64,000 nucleotides of DNA, taken from assembly GCF_007828725.1 (NCBI RefSeq), contig NZ_VIUW01000004.1, forward strand, positions 186,001 to 250,000, written 5' to 3'. This document shows, piece after piece, positions 24,638-34,440 of this stretch. The stretch is from Marihabitans asiaticum. GTDB lineage: Bacteria; Actinomycetota; Actinomycetes; Actinomycetales; Dermatophilaceae. A program made the position numbers and the translations under genes. The notes beneath the pieces are model-generated. The model ran no database searches and had not been told where the DNA came from. It worked only from the letters and a program-made list of their open reading frames with translations. Numbering within the stretch: position 1 is the stretch's first letter; the number at the start of each line of letters is the position of its first letter.

Positions 24638-25693
24638 ATGAGCGACCCGATGCACCTCTGGCTACGGCACGAGACCCGAGCGACCGAGCGGCGCGCGCCG
24701 CTCACCCCGGCCGACGCCGCCGCGGTGATCTCCGCCGGGCACCGGCTCACCGTCGAGTCTTCGCCGCAGCGGATCTTCGGCGACGACGAGTACGCGCAGA
24801 TCGGCGCCGAGGTCGCGCCCGCCCTGTCCTGGACCGAGGCGCCCGAGAACACCGTCGTCCTCGGGCTCAAGGAGCTGCCCGACGCCCCCGCGGAGCTGGC
24901 CCACCGGCACGTCTTCTTCGGCCACGCCTACAAGGGGCAGAGCGGCGCGACCGCGCTCCTCGAGCGGTTCCGGCGGGGCGGTGGGACCCTGCTCGACGTC
25001 GAGTACCTGACGAAGGGGGGCCGTCGGGTCGTCGCCTTCGGCTACTGGGCGGGGTATGTCGGCGCCTCGCTGGCGATGCTGCACACCCGCGGCGCGCTGA
25101 CCGGAGCGGTGCAGCCGATGGAGCGGGCCGAGCTCGACGAGCGGCTGCGCGGCAGCGCCGCCGACACCGGGGAGGACGAGCGCTACCTCGTCACCGGCTC
25201 GCGGGGACGCAGCGGCTCCGGCGCCCTCGACGCCATCGCCGTCGGCGGCGGGACCAGCACCGGGTGGGACCGCGAGGAGACCGCCGCCCTGGACAAGGAC
25301 GCCCTCCTGGCCCACGACGTGCTCGTGAACTGCGTCGGGGTGAGCGAACCCGCTCCCCCCTTCGTCACCGCCGAGGACCTCGATCGCCCGGACCGCCGGC
25401 TGCGCACCCTCTCCGACGTCACCGCCGACTTCACCAGCGACCTCAACCTGCTGCCGGTCAACGACCGCGAGACCACGTGGGCCGAGCCGGTCCGACGCCT
25501 GCACGACGGCGCGCACGGGACGCCGCCGGTCGACATCGTCGCGATCGACAACCTCCCGTCGCTGCTCCCGCGAGAGGCCTCGACCACCTTCTCCGCCGAC
25601 CTGCTCCCCCACCTGCTCGACCTGCCCCGCGGCACCGAGCCGTGGCGGGCCAGCCGGGAGGTCTTCGAGGAGAACCTCGCCCGGCTCGGCTGA
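24638..25693 (+). CDS. saccharopine dehydrogenase-like (LYS1/AlaDH N-terminal family)
   Basis: 351 residues. N-terminal WLRHETRATERRAPLTP and VLGLKELPD with HVFFGHAYKGQ match fungal-type saccharopine dehydrogenase (lysine-forming), an NAD enzyme of the alanine-dehydrogenase superfamily; AFGYWAGYVGA follows. The active-site RHE..R..P pattern is intact, as is the late SDVTADF region. In bacteria this may serve lysine breakdown or polyamine/carboxy-spermidine chemistry; context does not decide. A strong bidirectional hairpin ends the unit. Confidence 0.8.
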   Translation: MSDPMHLWLRHETRATERRAPLTPADAAAVISAGHRLTVESSPQRIFGDDEYAQIGAEVAPALSWTEAPENTVVLGLKELPDAPAELAHRHVFFGHAYKGQSGATALLERFRRGGGTLLDVEYLTKGGRRVVAFGYWAGYVGASLAMLHTRGALTGAVQPMERAELDERLRGSAADTGEDERYLVTGSRGRSGSGALDAIAVGGGTSTGWDREETAALDKDALLAHDVLVNCVGVSEPAPPFVTAEDLDRPDRRLRTLSDVTADFTSDLNLLPVNDRETTWAEPVRRLHDGAHGTPPVDIVAIDNLPSLLPREASTTFSADLLPHLLDLPRGTEPWRASREVFEENLARLG

Positions 25694-25709
25694 CCGGCGC
25701 CGCAGACAG

Positions 25710-25755
25710 GCGAAGGGGGTGCCCGCCGACCTCGTCGGTGGGCACCCCCCTTCGC
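25710..25755. terminator. bidirectional terminator between 24638 gene and hppD
   Basis: About 21-bp stem, GCGAAGGGGGTGCCCGCCGAC against its complement with one bulge and one mismatch, loop CTC. Both stem bases are copies of the window-wide motif (CGAAGGGG 25711, CCCCTTCG 25747). It lies between convergent genes. Confidence 0.85.
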
Positions 25756-25768
25756 GTGCGCGGGTCGG

Positions 25769-27115
<1,347 letters not shown>

Positions 27116-27120
27116 TGCCC

Positions 27121-27615
27121 ATGGGCAGACCGGAGGGTATCGACGACCTCGACGCGCGGATCATCGCGTTGCTCACCGAACGACCGCAGATCGGGGTGCT
27201 CGGGGCCTCCCGTGAGCTCTCCGTCGCGCGCGGCACGGTCCAGGCCCGGCTGGACCGGCTGCAGCGCAGCGGGGTCATCGCCTCGCTGGCCCCGCAGGTC
27301 GACCCCGAGGCGTTGGGATTCCCGGTCACCGCTTTCTGCACGTTGGAGATCAACCAGCGTCAGGGGCACGCGCCGGTCGTCGCCCACCTCTCCGCGATCC
27401 CCCAGGTGCTGGAGATCCACAGCACGACCGGGCGCAGCGACCTCATCGTCCGGGTGGCGGCGCGCGACAACGCCGACCTCGGGGACGTCATCGACGAGAT
27501 CATCGACGACGTCCACGTGCTCCGGGCAAGCACCTCGATCGCCCTGGTCACCCACCTCGCGATGCGCACCGGCCCGCTCGTGCGCAAGGCCGCCGACGAC
27601 GCAGGCCGAGGCTGA
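27121..27615 (+). CDS. Lrp/AsnC-family transcriptional regulator
   Basis: 164 residues. N-terminal winged helix (LGASRELSVARGTVQARLDR, recognition helix about residues 30-50) and a C-terminal RAM effector-binding domain beginning about VTAFCTLEINQ with TTGRSDLIVRV. ATG 27121 chosen as the first Met before DDLDARIIALL. Divergent from hppD with shared repeated sites between, so it probably senses tyrosine or an aromatic keto acid and controls hppD (inference from position). Confidence 0.9.
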   Translation: MGRPEGIDDLDARIIALLTERPQIGVLGASRELSVARGTVQARLDRLQRSGVIASLAPQVDPEALGFPVTAFCTLEINQRQGHAPVVAHLSAIPQVLEIHSTTGRSDLIVRVAARDNADLGDVIDEIIDDVHVLRASTSIALVTHLAMRTGPLVRKAADDAGRG

Positions 27616-27682
27616 CGGCTTGGCGGCTCCTGCGTCGCATCTCGGCCGGCGTCCCTCCCTCAGTTCCTGAGGCACGCCCAGC

Positions 27683-29443
27683 TCAGCGGCGCCCGACGAA
27701 CCAGCGGCGGATCGTCGTGATCCGCTCCCCCACCTGCTCGCTCGTCGCGGTCGCCAGCTCGGGGCCACCGCAGGCCCGCCGCAGGTCCATGTGCACGGTC
27801 GCGTGCGGCAGCGACCGCTTCTGCGCGTAGGCCGAGACGAGCTTGTTCAGCTCCCTGCGCTGGGCGGCGAGCGCCCGGTGCGCCGACACCGGCTGGGCCG
27901 GCCCCTTGCCCCGGCCACCCGACTTCTTGGTCTGCCTGGTCTGCCGCTCCGAGAGCAGCGCCTGCACCTGGTCGTGCTCGAGCAGCCCGGGCAGACCGAG
28001 GTAGTCCTGCTCGTCCTCGGAGCCGACGTCGGCGTGGGCGCCCCACTGCTTGCTGTCGTAGAGCACGTGATCGAAGTGGGCGTCGGACTCCAGCGCCTCG
28101 AAGGAGCCGAGCAGGTCATCGCTCGCGCCCTCGTCGCGGTTGGCGGCCGCGAGCAGTCCCTCTTCCTCGGACCACATCGGCGCCTCACCCTCGTCGCCGC
28201 CGGGCCGGTCCAGCGCGTGGTCGCGCTCGACCTCCATCGACCCGGCGTGGGCGAGGATCACCGGCACGCTCGGCAGGAAGACCGACGCGGTCTCCCCGCG
28301 CCGGCGCGCCCGGACGAAGCGGCCGACGGCCTGGGCGAAGTACAGCGGCGTCGAGGCCGAGGTCGCGTAGACGCCCACGCACAACCGGGGCACGTCCACC
28401 CCTTCGGACACCATCCGCACCGCGACCATCCAGCGCGAGGTGGCCCCCGCGAACTCCTCGATCCGCGCCGAGCTGCCCGGGTCGTCGGAGAGGACGACCG
28501 TCGGCTTCTCCCCGCTGATCTCGTGCAGGATCCGGGCGTAGGCCCGCGCCTGGGTCTGGTTGCTCGCGATGACGAGCCCGCCGGCGTCCTCGACGTGTCG
28601 GCGGACCTCGGTCAGCCGGCGGTCGGCGGCCGCGAGCACGGAGGGGACCCACTCCCCCTTCGGGTCCAGCGCAGTCCGCCAGGCCTGCGCCGCGACGTCC
28701 TTGGTCATCGGCTCACCCAGCCGCGCGGCCACCTCGTCGCCGGCGCGGGTGCGCCAGCGCATCCCCCCGCCGTAGGCCATGAAGAGCACCGGACGCACGA
28801 CGTGGTCGGCGAGCGCCTGCGCGTAGCCGTAGGTGTAGTCGGCGCTGGAGCGCAGGATCCCGTCGTCGCCGTACTCGTAGGTGACGAAGGGGATGGGGTT
28901 GGTGTCGGAGCGGAACGGCGTGCCGGTCAGCGCGAGCCGACGCACCGCCGGGTCGAACGCCTGACGGATCGCGCTCCCCCAGGACTTGTTGTCGCCGCCG
29001 TGGTGGATCTCGTCGAGGATGACCAGGGTGCGCTCCCCCTTCGTCCGCTGCTCGTGGATCGAAGGGCGCGAGGCGACCTGGGCGTAGGTGAGCGCGACTC
29101 CGTCGTAATCGCTGGCGGTGTCGGCGACGCTGTTGGAGAACTTCGGGTCGAGGTGGATCCCCACCCGGGCCGCGGCGTCGGCCCACTGCGTCTTGAGGTG
29201 CTCGGTGGGGGCGACGACGGTGACGCCGGTGACCTCTCCCTTCGCCAGCAGCTCGGCGGCGACCCGCAGGGCGAAGGTGGTCTTGCCGGCTCCGGGGGTC
29301 GCGACGGCGAGGAAGTCGCGGGCGCCGGAGTCGAGGTACTGGTGCAGCGCCTCGGCCTGCCAGGCCCGCAGCGCCCCGGCGGTACCCCAGGCCGCCCGCT
29401 CCGGGAAGGCGGGTGGCAGGTGCTCGGCGGCGTGCTGACTCAT
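27683..29443 (-). CDS. superfamily 2 DEAD/DEAH-box helicase
   Basis: 586 residues. Motif I ATPGAGKTT (about residues 48-56), Ia VVAPTEHLKTQW, II DEIH (LVILDEIHHGG), III LTGTPF, IV-V VRMVSEGVDVPRL and VI QAVGRFVRARR. The UvrB/XPB-like layout is close to a widespread single-copy actinobacterial helicase of unknown role. The C-terminal third has a basic patch (RQTKKSGGRGKG) and a helical end. ATG 29443. Separated from the DUF3039 gene upstream by a 240-bp spacer with three palindromes. Confidence 0.9.
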   Translation of the reverse strand: MSQHAAEHLPPAFPERAAWGTAGALRAWQAEALHQYLDSGARDFLAVATPGAGKTTFALRVAAELLAKGEVTGVTVVAPTEHLKTQWADAAARVGIHLDPKFSNSVADTASDYDGVALTYAQVASRPSIHEQRTKGERTLVILDEIHHGGDNKSWGSAIRQAFDPAVRRLALTGTPFRSDTNPIPFVTYEYGDDGILRSSADYTYGYAQALADHVVRPVLFMAYGGGMRWRTRAGDEVAARLGEPMTKDVAAQAWRTALDPKGEWVPSVLAAADRRLTEVRRHVEDAGGLVIASNQTQARAYARILHEISGEKPTVVLSDDPGSSARIEEFAGATSRWMVAVRMVSEGVDVPRLCVGVYATSASTPLYFAQAVGRFVRARRRGETASVFLPSVPVILAHAGSMEVERDHALDRPGGDEGEAPMWSEEEGLLAAANRDEGASDDLLGSFEALESDAHFDHVLYDSKQWGAHADVGSEDEQDYLGLPGLLEHDQVQALLSERQTRQTKKSGGRGKGPAQPVSAHRALAAQRRELNKLVSAYAQKRSLPHATVHMDLRRACGGPELATATSEQVGERITTIRRWFVGRR

Positions 29444-29527
29444 ACGGCGTCCAGGGTAAGCGCCCCCGCCGACGATCCCGAACCACCGTCCACAGCCCCC
29501 CTCGCCCGCCCCGCCCAGCCGGCCTCA

Positions 29528-29612
29528 CGAAACCCAGCCGGCTGGGTTTCGATGAGCTGGCTGGGTTTCGAGACCCAGCCAGGTCCACAAAACCCAGCTG
29601 GCTGGGTTTTGT
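29528..29612. repeat. three consecutive AACCCAGCC palindromes
   Basis: Perfect 24-bp palindrome CGAAACCCAGCC / GGCTGGGTTTCG at 29528-29551; stem CTGGCTGGGT / ACCCAGCCAG with a TTCGAG loop at 29557-29582; perfect 26-bp palindrome ACAAAACCCAGCT / GGCTGGGTTTTGT region at 29587-29612. All share the AACCCAGC-GGCTGGGTT core. They lie upstream of the helicase start and downstream of DUF3039 on the same strand, and may be tandem terminators or an operator array. Confidence 0.8.
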
Positions 29613-29644
29613 AGGCAGCCGACCGGTCAGCGGTGGGCTACCGG

Positions 29645-29667
29645 CGAAGGGGGACGAGCCCCCTTCG
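29645..29667. terminator. hairpin after DUF3039 gene
   Basis: CGAAGGGGG / CCCCCTTCG, 9-bp stem around a short ACGAG loop, 15 bp beyond the DUF3039 stop. The hairpin is just an inverted pair of the window-wide motif. Confidence 0.7.
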
Positions 29668-29681
29668 TCGTCCGGCTGTGC

Positions 29682-30002
29682 TCAGTCCTCGCCGTCCTGG
29701 GGGTCGCGCAGACCCTCCCAGATCTCCTTGCACTCCGGGCAGGTGGGGAACTTCTCCGGGTCGCGGCCCGGGATCCACTTCTTGCCGCAGAGGGCGATGA
29801 CCGGCTCACCGGTCATCGCCGACTCGAGGATCTTCTCCTTGCGGACGTAGTGGGCGAAGCGCTCGTGGTCGCCCGGCTCCTGCAGCTGGGGGTCGACGTC
29901 GGTCTCGGGGCGCTCCAGCAGCGTCGTCCCGCCCGACTCGCCCGGAGATCCCGGGGCACCAGGGGCTTGGTCCGGACCGGTGGGGGGCAGCGGCTCGCTC
30001 AT
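29682..30002 (-). CDS. DUF3039-domain zinc-ribbon-like protein
   Basis: 106 residues. A disordered Pro/Gly/Glu-rich N-terminus precedes a small domain with VIALCGKKWIPGRDPEKFPTCPECKEIWE, whose three Cys (plus a likely His from DHERFAHYV) could bind one zinc. DUF3039 is restricted to actinobacteria and uncharacterised. ATG 30002; the longer upstream frame is a shadow of the YqgE gene. Transcribed after YqgE with 20 bp between. Confidence 0.85.
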   Translation of the reverse strand: MSEPLPPTGPDQAPGAPGSPGESGGTTLLERPETDVDPQLQEPGDHERFAHYVRKEKILESAMTGEPVIALCGKKWIPGRDPEKFPTCPECKEIWEGLRDPQDGED

Positions 30003-30022
30003 GGAGCCAGGATAGGCGGTGG

Positions 30023-30589
30023 TCAGTTGTGGCTGGGGTCCTGCGGATAGGTCGACAGCCAGGCCATCACCCCGCGCTGGCGTCGCAGCACCCGCCGCCA
30101 CAGCGTGTCGGGGTCGGAGTCGAAGACGTCGCCGATCTCGGAGTCGACGACGAACCACCCGCCCTGGGCGATCTCGCCCTCGAGCTGGCTGGCCTCCCAC
30201 CCGGCGTACCCGGCGAAGATCCGCAGCTCGCTGATCTCGGGCCAGATCAGCTCCTGCGGGGCGTCGAGGTCGACCAGCCCGATCGCGCCGAAGAGCCGCT
30301 TGATCCCCGGCGCCGGGTCGTCGTCGCCCGGGACCCCGACGAGCCCCACGGCGGAGTCGGTCTGCACCGGCCCACCCTGGAAGACCATCTGCGGACGGCT
30401 GGCGTTCTCCTGCCACCCGGGCAGGACCGTGTCGATCGGCGCCTGCACAGGCTTGTTGAGCACGACCCCCTGTGCGCCGCTCTCGTCGTCATGGGCGAGG
30501 ACGAGCACGACGCTGCGCTCGAAGACCCCGTCGCTGATCTGCGGGGTGCTCACGAGGAGCCGGCCGGCACAGCTGTCCATGGCGCCCAT
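30023..30589 (-). CDS. YqgE/AlgH family protein
   Basis: 188 residues. Typical motifs: GRLLVSTPQISDGVFERSVV at the N-terminus, GVVLNKPVQ, FQGGPVQTDS, RIFAGYAGWEASQLEGEI and WFVVDSEIGDVFD. Cytoplasmic; role unclear (AlgH was first named as an alginate regulator). Starts at ATG 30589 or 30580. Forms a short unit with DUF3039. Confidence 0.92.
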   Translation of the reverse strand: MGAMDSCAGRLLVSTPQISDGVFERSVVLVLAHDDESGAQGVVLNKPVQAPIDTVLPGWQENASRPQMVFQGGPVQTDSAVGLVGVPGDDDPAPGIKRLFGAIGLVDLDAPQELIWPEISELRIFAGYAGWEASQLEGEIAQGGWFVVDSEIGDVFDSDPDTLWRRVLRRQRGVMAWLSTYPQDPSHN

Positions 30590-30616
30590 TCTCTCCCGTC
30601 GGACGGCGAAGGGGGG

Positions 30617-32572
30617 TCAGCCGCGCTCTCGTCGAGGAGGGCGCTGCCCGCCCTGCCCGTCGCGACCACCCCGGCCGCCGTGGTCCCCGGGACGGCCACC
30701 GGGCCGCCCACCAGAGCGTCCACCCGGCCGGCCCCCGCGCCCGCCGTGGCTTCCGCGCGGCCCGCGGGTCCCGCCGTGCTTGCGGGCCGGCCGCGGGTCG
30801 AGCAGGGCCTTGAACTCCGCCTCGTCGATCGGCTCGCCCGAGACGGGGGTCGCGCCCGCCGCGGTGAGCACCTCGTCGCCCGGCGCCGCCTTGACCGGCC
30901 GCGCGTCCAGCCCGGCGTCCTGAGCCATCCGCTCCATCGTCTTGCGCTGGTGCGGCAGGGCCAAGGTGACCACGGTGCCCCGCTCGCCGGCGCGCGCGGT
31001 GCGGCCCGCCCGGTGCAGGTAGTCCTTGTGGTCGGCGGGCGGGTCGGCCTGGAGGACGACGGAGACGTCGTCGACGTGGATCCCGCGGGCGGCGACGTCG
31101 GTGGCGACGAGCACCGGGACGGTCCCGGTGCGGAAGGCGCCGAGCACCTTGTTGCGTGCGCCCTGGGTCAGCCCGCCGTGCAGGGCGGCGGCGCGCACGC
31201 CGGACTCGCGCAGCTGACGCGCGACCCGGTCGGCGCCGAGCTTGGTGCGGCAGAAGACGACGGTGCGCCCCTCGCGGTTGGCCATCTCGGCGGTGATCGC
31301 CTTCTTGTCGTGCGGGGAGATGAGCAGGATGTGGTGCTCCATCGTGTCCACGCTCGCCGTGGCGTCCTGGGTGGAGTGGGTGACCGGGTCGACGAGGTAG
31401 CGCTGCACGAGCCCGTCGACTCCCTTGTCCAGGGTGGCGGAGAAGAGCAGCCGCTGACCGCCCTCGGGCATGGCGTCGAGGATCGCGGTGACGGCCGGGA
31501 CGAAGCCCATGTCGGCCATGTGGTCGGCCTCGTCGAGGATCGCGACCTCGACGGCGTCCATGGCCACCGCGTCGCGCTCCATGAGGTCGACGAGCCGGCC
31601 CGGGGTGGCGATGAGGATGTCGACGCCCTTGTTCAGCGCCGCGATCTGCCCGGTGTAGGACAGTCCGCCGGCGACGAGCTTGTGCCGCAGCCCGGTGACG
31701 TGCACGAGCGGCTCGAGGGAGTCGCTGACCTGCATCGCGAGCTCGCGGGTGGGCACGAGCACGACGGCGCGCGGGCGGCGCGGCGCGGAGCGCTCACCGC
31801 TGAGCCGGGCGATCGTCGGCAGCCCGAAGGCGAGGGTCTTGCCCGACCCGGTCTGGCCCCGGCCGAGGACGTCGCGCCCGGCGAGGGCGTCGGGGATCGC
31901 CGCGGCCTGGATGGCGAAGGGGGTGGTGATGCCGTCGCGGGCGAGCCGCTCGACGAGCCGGTCGGGCAGCCCGAGCGCGGCGAAGCCGTTGTCCTCGGCG
32001 ACCTCGACGTGGCCGGCCTGGCTCTGGCGGGCCGCGGAGACCCAGGTGTCGGCCTCCATGCGCTCGGCCTCGGGGTCGATCTCGGGGCGGCTGTCCCGGC
32101 GGTCGTCGCGCCGGTCGTAGCGTCCGTCCTGGCGTCGGTCCTGGCGACGTCGGTCGCCGGGTCCGCGGCGCTCCTCGCGCCAGTCGTCGCGGCGCCCGCC
32201 CCGCTGGTCGCGCTCGTCCCGACGCTGGCCGCCGCGCTCGTCCCGAAGGTGGCCGCCGCGCTCATCGCGACGCTCCCCCCTGCGCTCGTCGGGCCGGTCG
32301 AAGCGGGGACGGTACCCGCGACGCTCGCCGTCACCGTGCTCGCCACCGTGGCCCAGCCGAGCGGGGCGACGGTCCTCCCCCTTCGCCGGGCGCGGGCGGC
32401 GGGGCCGCTCGCGCTCCCCCTTCGCCGTCTGCGTGGGGCGGGAGTCCGGGCCCTGCCCGCGGTGGTGCGGCTTCTTCGGCGGCTTGTTCTGCGCCGGCTT
32501 CTTGCCGGCCTTGCGAGCTGCCTTCTCGGCGGCGGTCCAGCGGGCCTTCTTCTTCGGGTTCTTCGCGGGCAT
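30617..32572 (-). CDS. DEAD-box RNA helicase with charged low-complexity termini
   Basis: 651 residues. The first about 185 residues are Lys-rich then Arg/Asp/Glu/Gly repeats (RRDER-type), disordered. The helicase core follows: Q-motif FAALGLPDRLVERL..TTPFAIQAAAIP, motif I GQTGSGKT, Ia PTREL, II DEAD, III SAT, V ATDVAARGIHV and VI HRAGRTARAG. The C-terminus is a Gly/Arg RGG-like tail (GGRGGRPGGRSGG). Resembles actinobacterial cold-shock/RNA-degradosome DEAD-box proteins, whose RGG tails bind RNA and promote condensates. ATG 32572 has AAGGTGAG upstream. A 178-bp leader to the next gene holds no ORF. Confidence 0.93.
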   Translation of the reverse strand: MPAKNPKKKARWTAAEKAARKAGKKPAQNKPPKKPHHRGQGPDSRPTQTAKGERERPRRPRPAKGEDRRPARLGHGGEHGDGERRGYRPRFDRPDERRGERRDERGGHLRDERGGQRRDERDQRGGRRDDWREERRGPGDRRRQDRRQDGRYDRRDDRRDSRPEIDPEAERMEADTWVSAARQSQAGHVEVAEDNGFAALGLPDRLVERLARDGITTPFAIQAAAIPDALAGRDVLGRGQTGSGKTLAFGLPTIARLSGERSAPRRPRAVVLVPTRELAMQVSDSLEPLVHVTGLRHKLVAGGLSYTGQIAALNKGVDILIATPGRLVDLMERDAVAMDAVEVAILDEADHMADMGFVPAVTAILDAMPEGGQRLLFSATLDKGVDGLVQRYLVDPVTHSTQDATASVDTMEHHILLISPHDKKAITAEMANREGRTVVFCRTKLGADRVARQLRESGVRAAALHGGLTQGARNKVLGAFRTGTVPVLVATDVAARGIHVDDVSVVLQADPPADHKDYLHRAGRTARAGERGTVVTLALPHQRKTMERMAQDAGLDARPVKAAPGDEVLTAAGATPVSGEPIDEAEFKALLDPRPARKHGGTRGPRGSHGGRGGRPGGRSGGRPGGRPGDHGGRGGRDGQGGQRPPRRERG

Positions 32573-32750
32573 GGTCGTTCTCACCTTCGTCAGGTCTCGC
32601 AGACTCGTCTGCGGCCGGCTCGAAGGCTCGACGTCAGGTAGACGGGTCCATCTGCGTCATGGTCGACGCGTCGGTCCGGGCGGCAGGTCGTCACGCCCGG
32701 GACGTCACGGGAGAGGGGTCAGCGGCTCGTGCTTGGGCCGTCGGGGCGCA

Positions 32751-33149
32751 TCAGCGCGCCTGCCGTGACGATGAGCCCCCAACGATACCAGCGCGGCGGC
32801 GGGCGGCGGTCACCAGCAGCGCCGCGGCGCACCCTCCCGCGACCCCGACGAGGTCGGCGACGACGTCCCACGGGTCGCCGCTGCGGGCGGGCAGCAGGGC
32901 TCCCTGCACCAGCTCGCTGAGCGGGGCATGCACCGCCAGCAGCACCGCGAGCGCGCCCCAGCGCCAGCGCGCTACCGCGGCGCTCACGACCGGCGCAGCG
33001 AAGATCACGGCGTGCACGACCTTATCGCTCACCGGCACGCCACCCGACCCCGCTGACGGGGCGTAGAGCGCGACGAGCTGCATGAGGAGGAGCACCATCG
33101 TGAGTCCGGCCGCCCACGTGCGACGCCGGGCTGCTGCGAGGGTGGACAC
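32751..33149 (-). CDS. VanZ-like small membrane protein
   Basis: 132 residues with four hydrophobic segments; motifs SDKVVHAVIFA and the acidic HAPLSELVQGALLPARSGDPWDVVADLVG (read in two blocks) are the conserved VanZ-like core. GTG 33149 chosen, because the frame further up only shadows thioredoxin and tmRNA-side sequence. Function unknown; VanZ confers teicoplanin resistance in enterococci, which cannot be transferred here. Divergent from thioredoxin with 60 bp between. Confidence 0.82.
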   Translation of the reverse strand: MSTLAAARRRTWAAGLTMVLLLMQLVALYAPSAGSGGVPVSDKVVHAVIFAAPVVSAAVARWRWGALAVLLAVHAPLSELVQGALLPARSGDPWDVVADLVGVAGGCAAALLVTAARRRAGIVGGSSSRQAR

Positions 33150-33197
33150 CGCACCAGGAGAGCACACCGCGGCCTCGAAACCGCAGGTGGATCGCCC

Positions 33198-33203
33198 TAC
33201 GCT
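33198..33203 (+). promoter_or_regulatory. leaderless -10 element of the thioredoxin gene
   Basis: TACGCT, then 6 nt, then ATG 33210. Confidence 0.55.
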
Positions 33204-33209
33204 GGGACG

Positions 33210-33596
33210 ATGAGCACTCCGATCGATCTGGACCTCGAGACCTTCCGCAGCACGGTGAGCGAGGGCGGGACCGTCCTCGTCGACTTCTGGGCGACGTGGT
33301 GCGGCCCGTGCGTGCGGTTCGCCCCGATCTTCGAGGACGCCGCCGGCCGGCACGAGGAGATCACCTTCGCCAAGGTCGACATCGACGCCAACCCCGAGCT
33401 GGCCTCGATGGCGCAGGTGACGTCGGTGCCGACGCTCATGGCCTTCCGCGAGGGGATCCTCCTCCACCAGTCCGCCGGTGCCCTGCCCAAGGCTCAGCTC
33501 GAGGAGCTCATCACCGCCGTGGCGGCTGTCGACATCGAGGAGGTCAAGGCCGAGATCGCGCAGCGGGATGCCGACGGGTCCGGCGCCGCCGACTGA
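33210..33596 (+). CDS. thioredoxin
   Basis: 128 residues. Redox motif FWATWCGPC at about residues 28-36, KVDIDANPELA, and the cis-proline loop TSVPTLMAF. The final about 20 residues (IEEVKAEIAQRDADG..) extend beyond the usual 105-110. It could reduce the Bcp peroxiredoxin encoded elsewhere in the window; there is no direct linkage. Leaderless start and a strong terminator make it monocistronic. Confidence 0.93.
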   Translation: MSTPIDLDLETFRSTVSEGGTVLVDFWATWCGPCVRFAPIFEDAAGRHEEITFAKVDIDANPELASMAQVTSVPTLMAFREGILLHQSAGALPKAQLEELITAVAAVDIEEVKAEIAQRDADGSGAAD

Positions 33597-33612
33597 CGCC
33601 GCCGCCGACACA

Positions 33613-33651
33613 CCACGGCCCGCCTCCCGAGGTCTCGGGGGCGGGCCGTGG
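33613..33651. terminator. terminator after thioredoxin gene
   Basis: Stem CCACGGCCCGCC..CCCGAG against CTCGGG..GGCGGGCCGTGG (about 18 bp), loop GT, 17 bp after the stop. It lies 19 bp from the mature 3' end of tmRNA on the other strand and may serve both. Confidence 0.85.
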
Positions 33652-33669
33652 CGCTGACGTGCTGCGTGG

Positions 33670-34036
33670 TGGTGGAGGTGGCGGGAATCGAACCCGCGTC
33701 CACTGACGGAGCAAAAGGGCTTCTCCGGGCGCAGTGCGCTATGGATTTTCTCGGCCTCAGGGCTCGCACGCACACGTTCCCTGACAGGCCCAGTCGGGTA
33801 GAAGTCCCACGCAGCGCCCCGACGACGCTGCGCAGCAAGATCTCTAGCTGACGCTGGGATCTAGGCCGAGATCAAGCCTAGGCCAACGGACTTCGGGCTC
33901 GCTCAGGCGGCGAGGGCGAAGTCGGTGCGCTTGGAGTTGGCACCTATTGGGTTTGCACGGGGCGTTCTCGAGATGACCGTGCATCCTCGGCCCGCTTCCC
34001 CTGATGAACCGGTCAGTGTCGAAACCGATCACCCCC
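33670..34036 (-). ncRNA. ssrA: transfer-messenger RNA
   Basis: 367 nt on the minus strand. The tRNA-like acceptor GGGGGTG pairs with CACCTCC, and CCA is encoded at the 3' end (33672-33670). The 5' part reads GGTGATCGGTTTCGAC, the canonical tmRNA start, and the 3' part GGTTCGATTCCCGCC is the T-arm. The tag ORF encodes ANSKRTDFALAA then TGA, typical of actinobacteria. Partner SmpB is encoded about 400 bp away on the same strand. Confidence 0.95.
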
Positions 34037-34190
34037 ATGGGGCAGCACGTCACGCTGTGGAGTTGTGTCGAAGGATCAGTATCCCCCTCAACGTCCCTCT
34101 CGCCAAGCGCATTCCAGCCCCCCGCTAACGGCCGGTGCCCAGCGGATGCGACCTATGCTCGCAGGACTACCCCACCTCAAGGAGGACCAC

Positions 34191-34364
34191 ATGGGCTTCT
34201 CGGACAAGATGGACAACGCCAAGGACCAGGCGAGCGGCAAGGCCAAGGAGGCCTACGGCGACGCCACCGACAACGAGCAGATGCAGGCCGAGGGCTCCGC
34301 GCAGGAGACCAAGGGCGACCTGAAGTCGGCCGGCGAGAAGGTCAAGGACGCCTTCAAGGAGTGA
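34191..34364 (+). CDS. CsbD family stress protein
   Basis: 57 residues, highly charged, predicted disordered/helical: MGFSDKMDNAKDQASGKAKE..KGDLKSAGEKVKDAFKE, the CsbD repeat pattern. AAGGAGG lies 6 nt before ATG 34191. CsbD-like genes are stress-sigma controlled in several Gram-positives; I see no certain sigma-B-type promoter in the 154 bp between it and the tmRNA 5' end. Ended by a perfect hairpin. Confidence 0.9.
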   Translation: MGFSDKMDNAKDQASGKAKEAYGDATDNEQMQAEGSAQETKGDLKSAGEKVKDAFKE

Positions 34365-34374
34365 CCTGACCCAA

Positions 34375-34417
34375 GCGAAGGGGGTGTGCCGGCTTGTCGC
34401 CGGCACACCCCCTTCGC
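34375..34417. terminator. bidirectional terminator between csbD-like gene and smpB
   Basis: Perfect 19-bp stem, GCGAAGGGGGTGTGCCGGC and its complement, with a TTGTC loop. Its bases are again CGAAGGGG (34376) and CCCCTTCG (34409). It serves convergent transcripts. Confidence 0.88.
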
Positions 34418-34440
34418 CGTTGGTCCAGGGCGAGGCCCGG

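Noticed and set aside
27791-29614. Plus-strand 607-codon frame opposite the SF2 helicase
   Set aside because: Shadow frame; all helicase motifs are on the minus strand.
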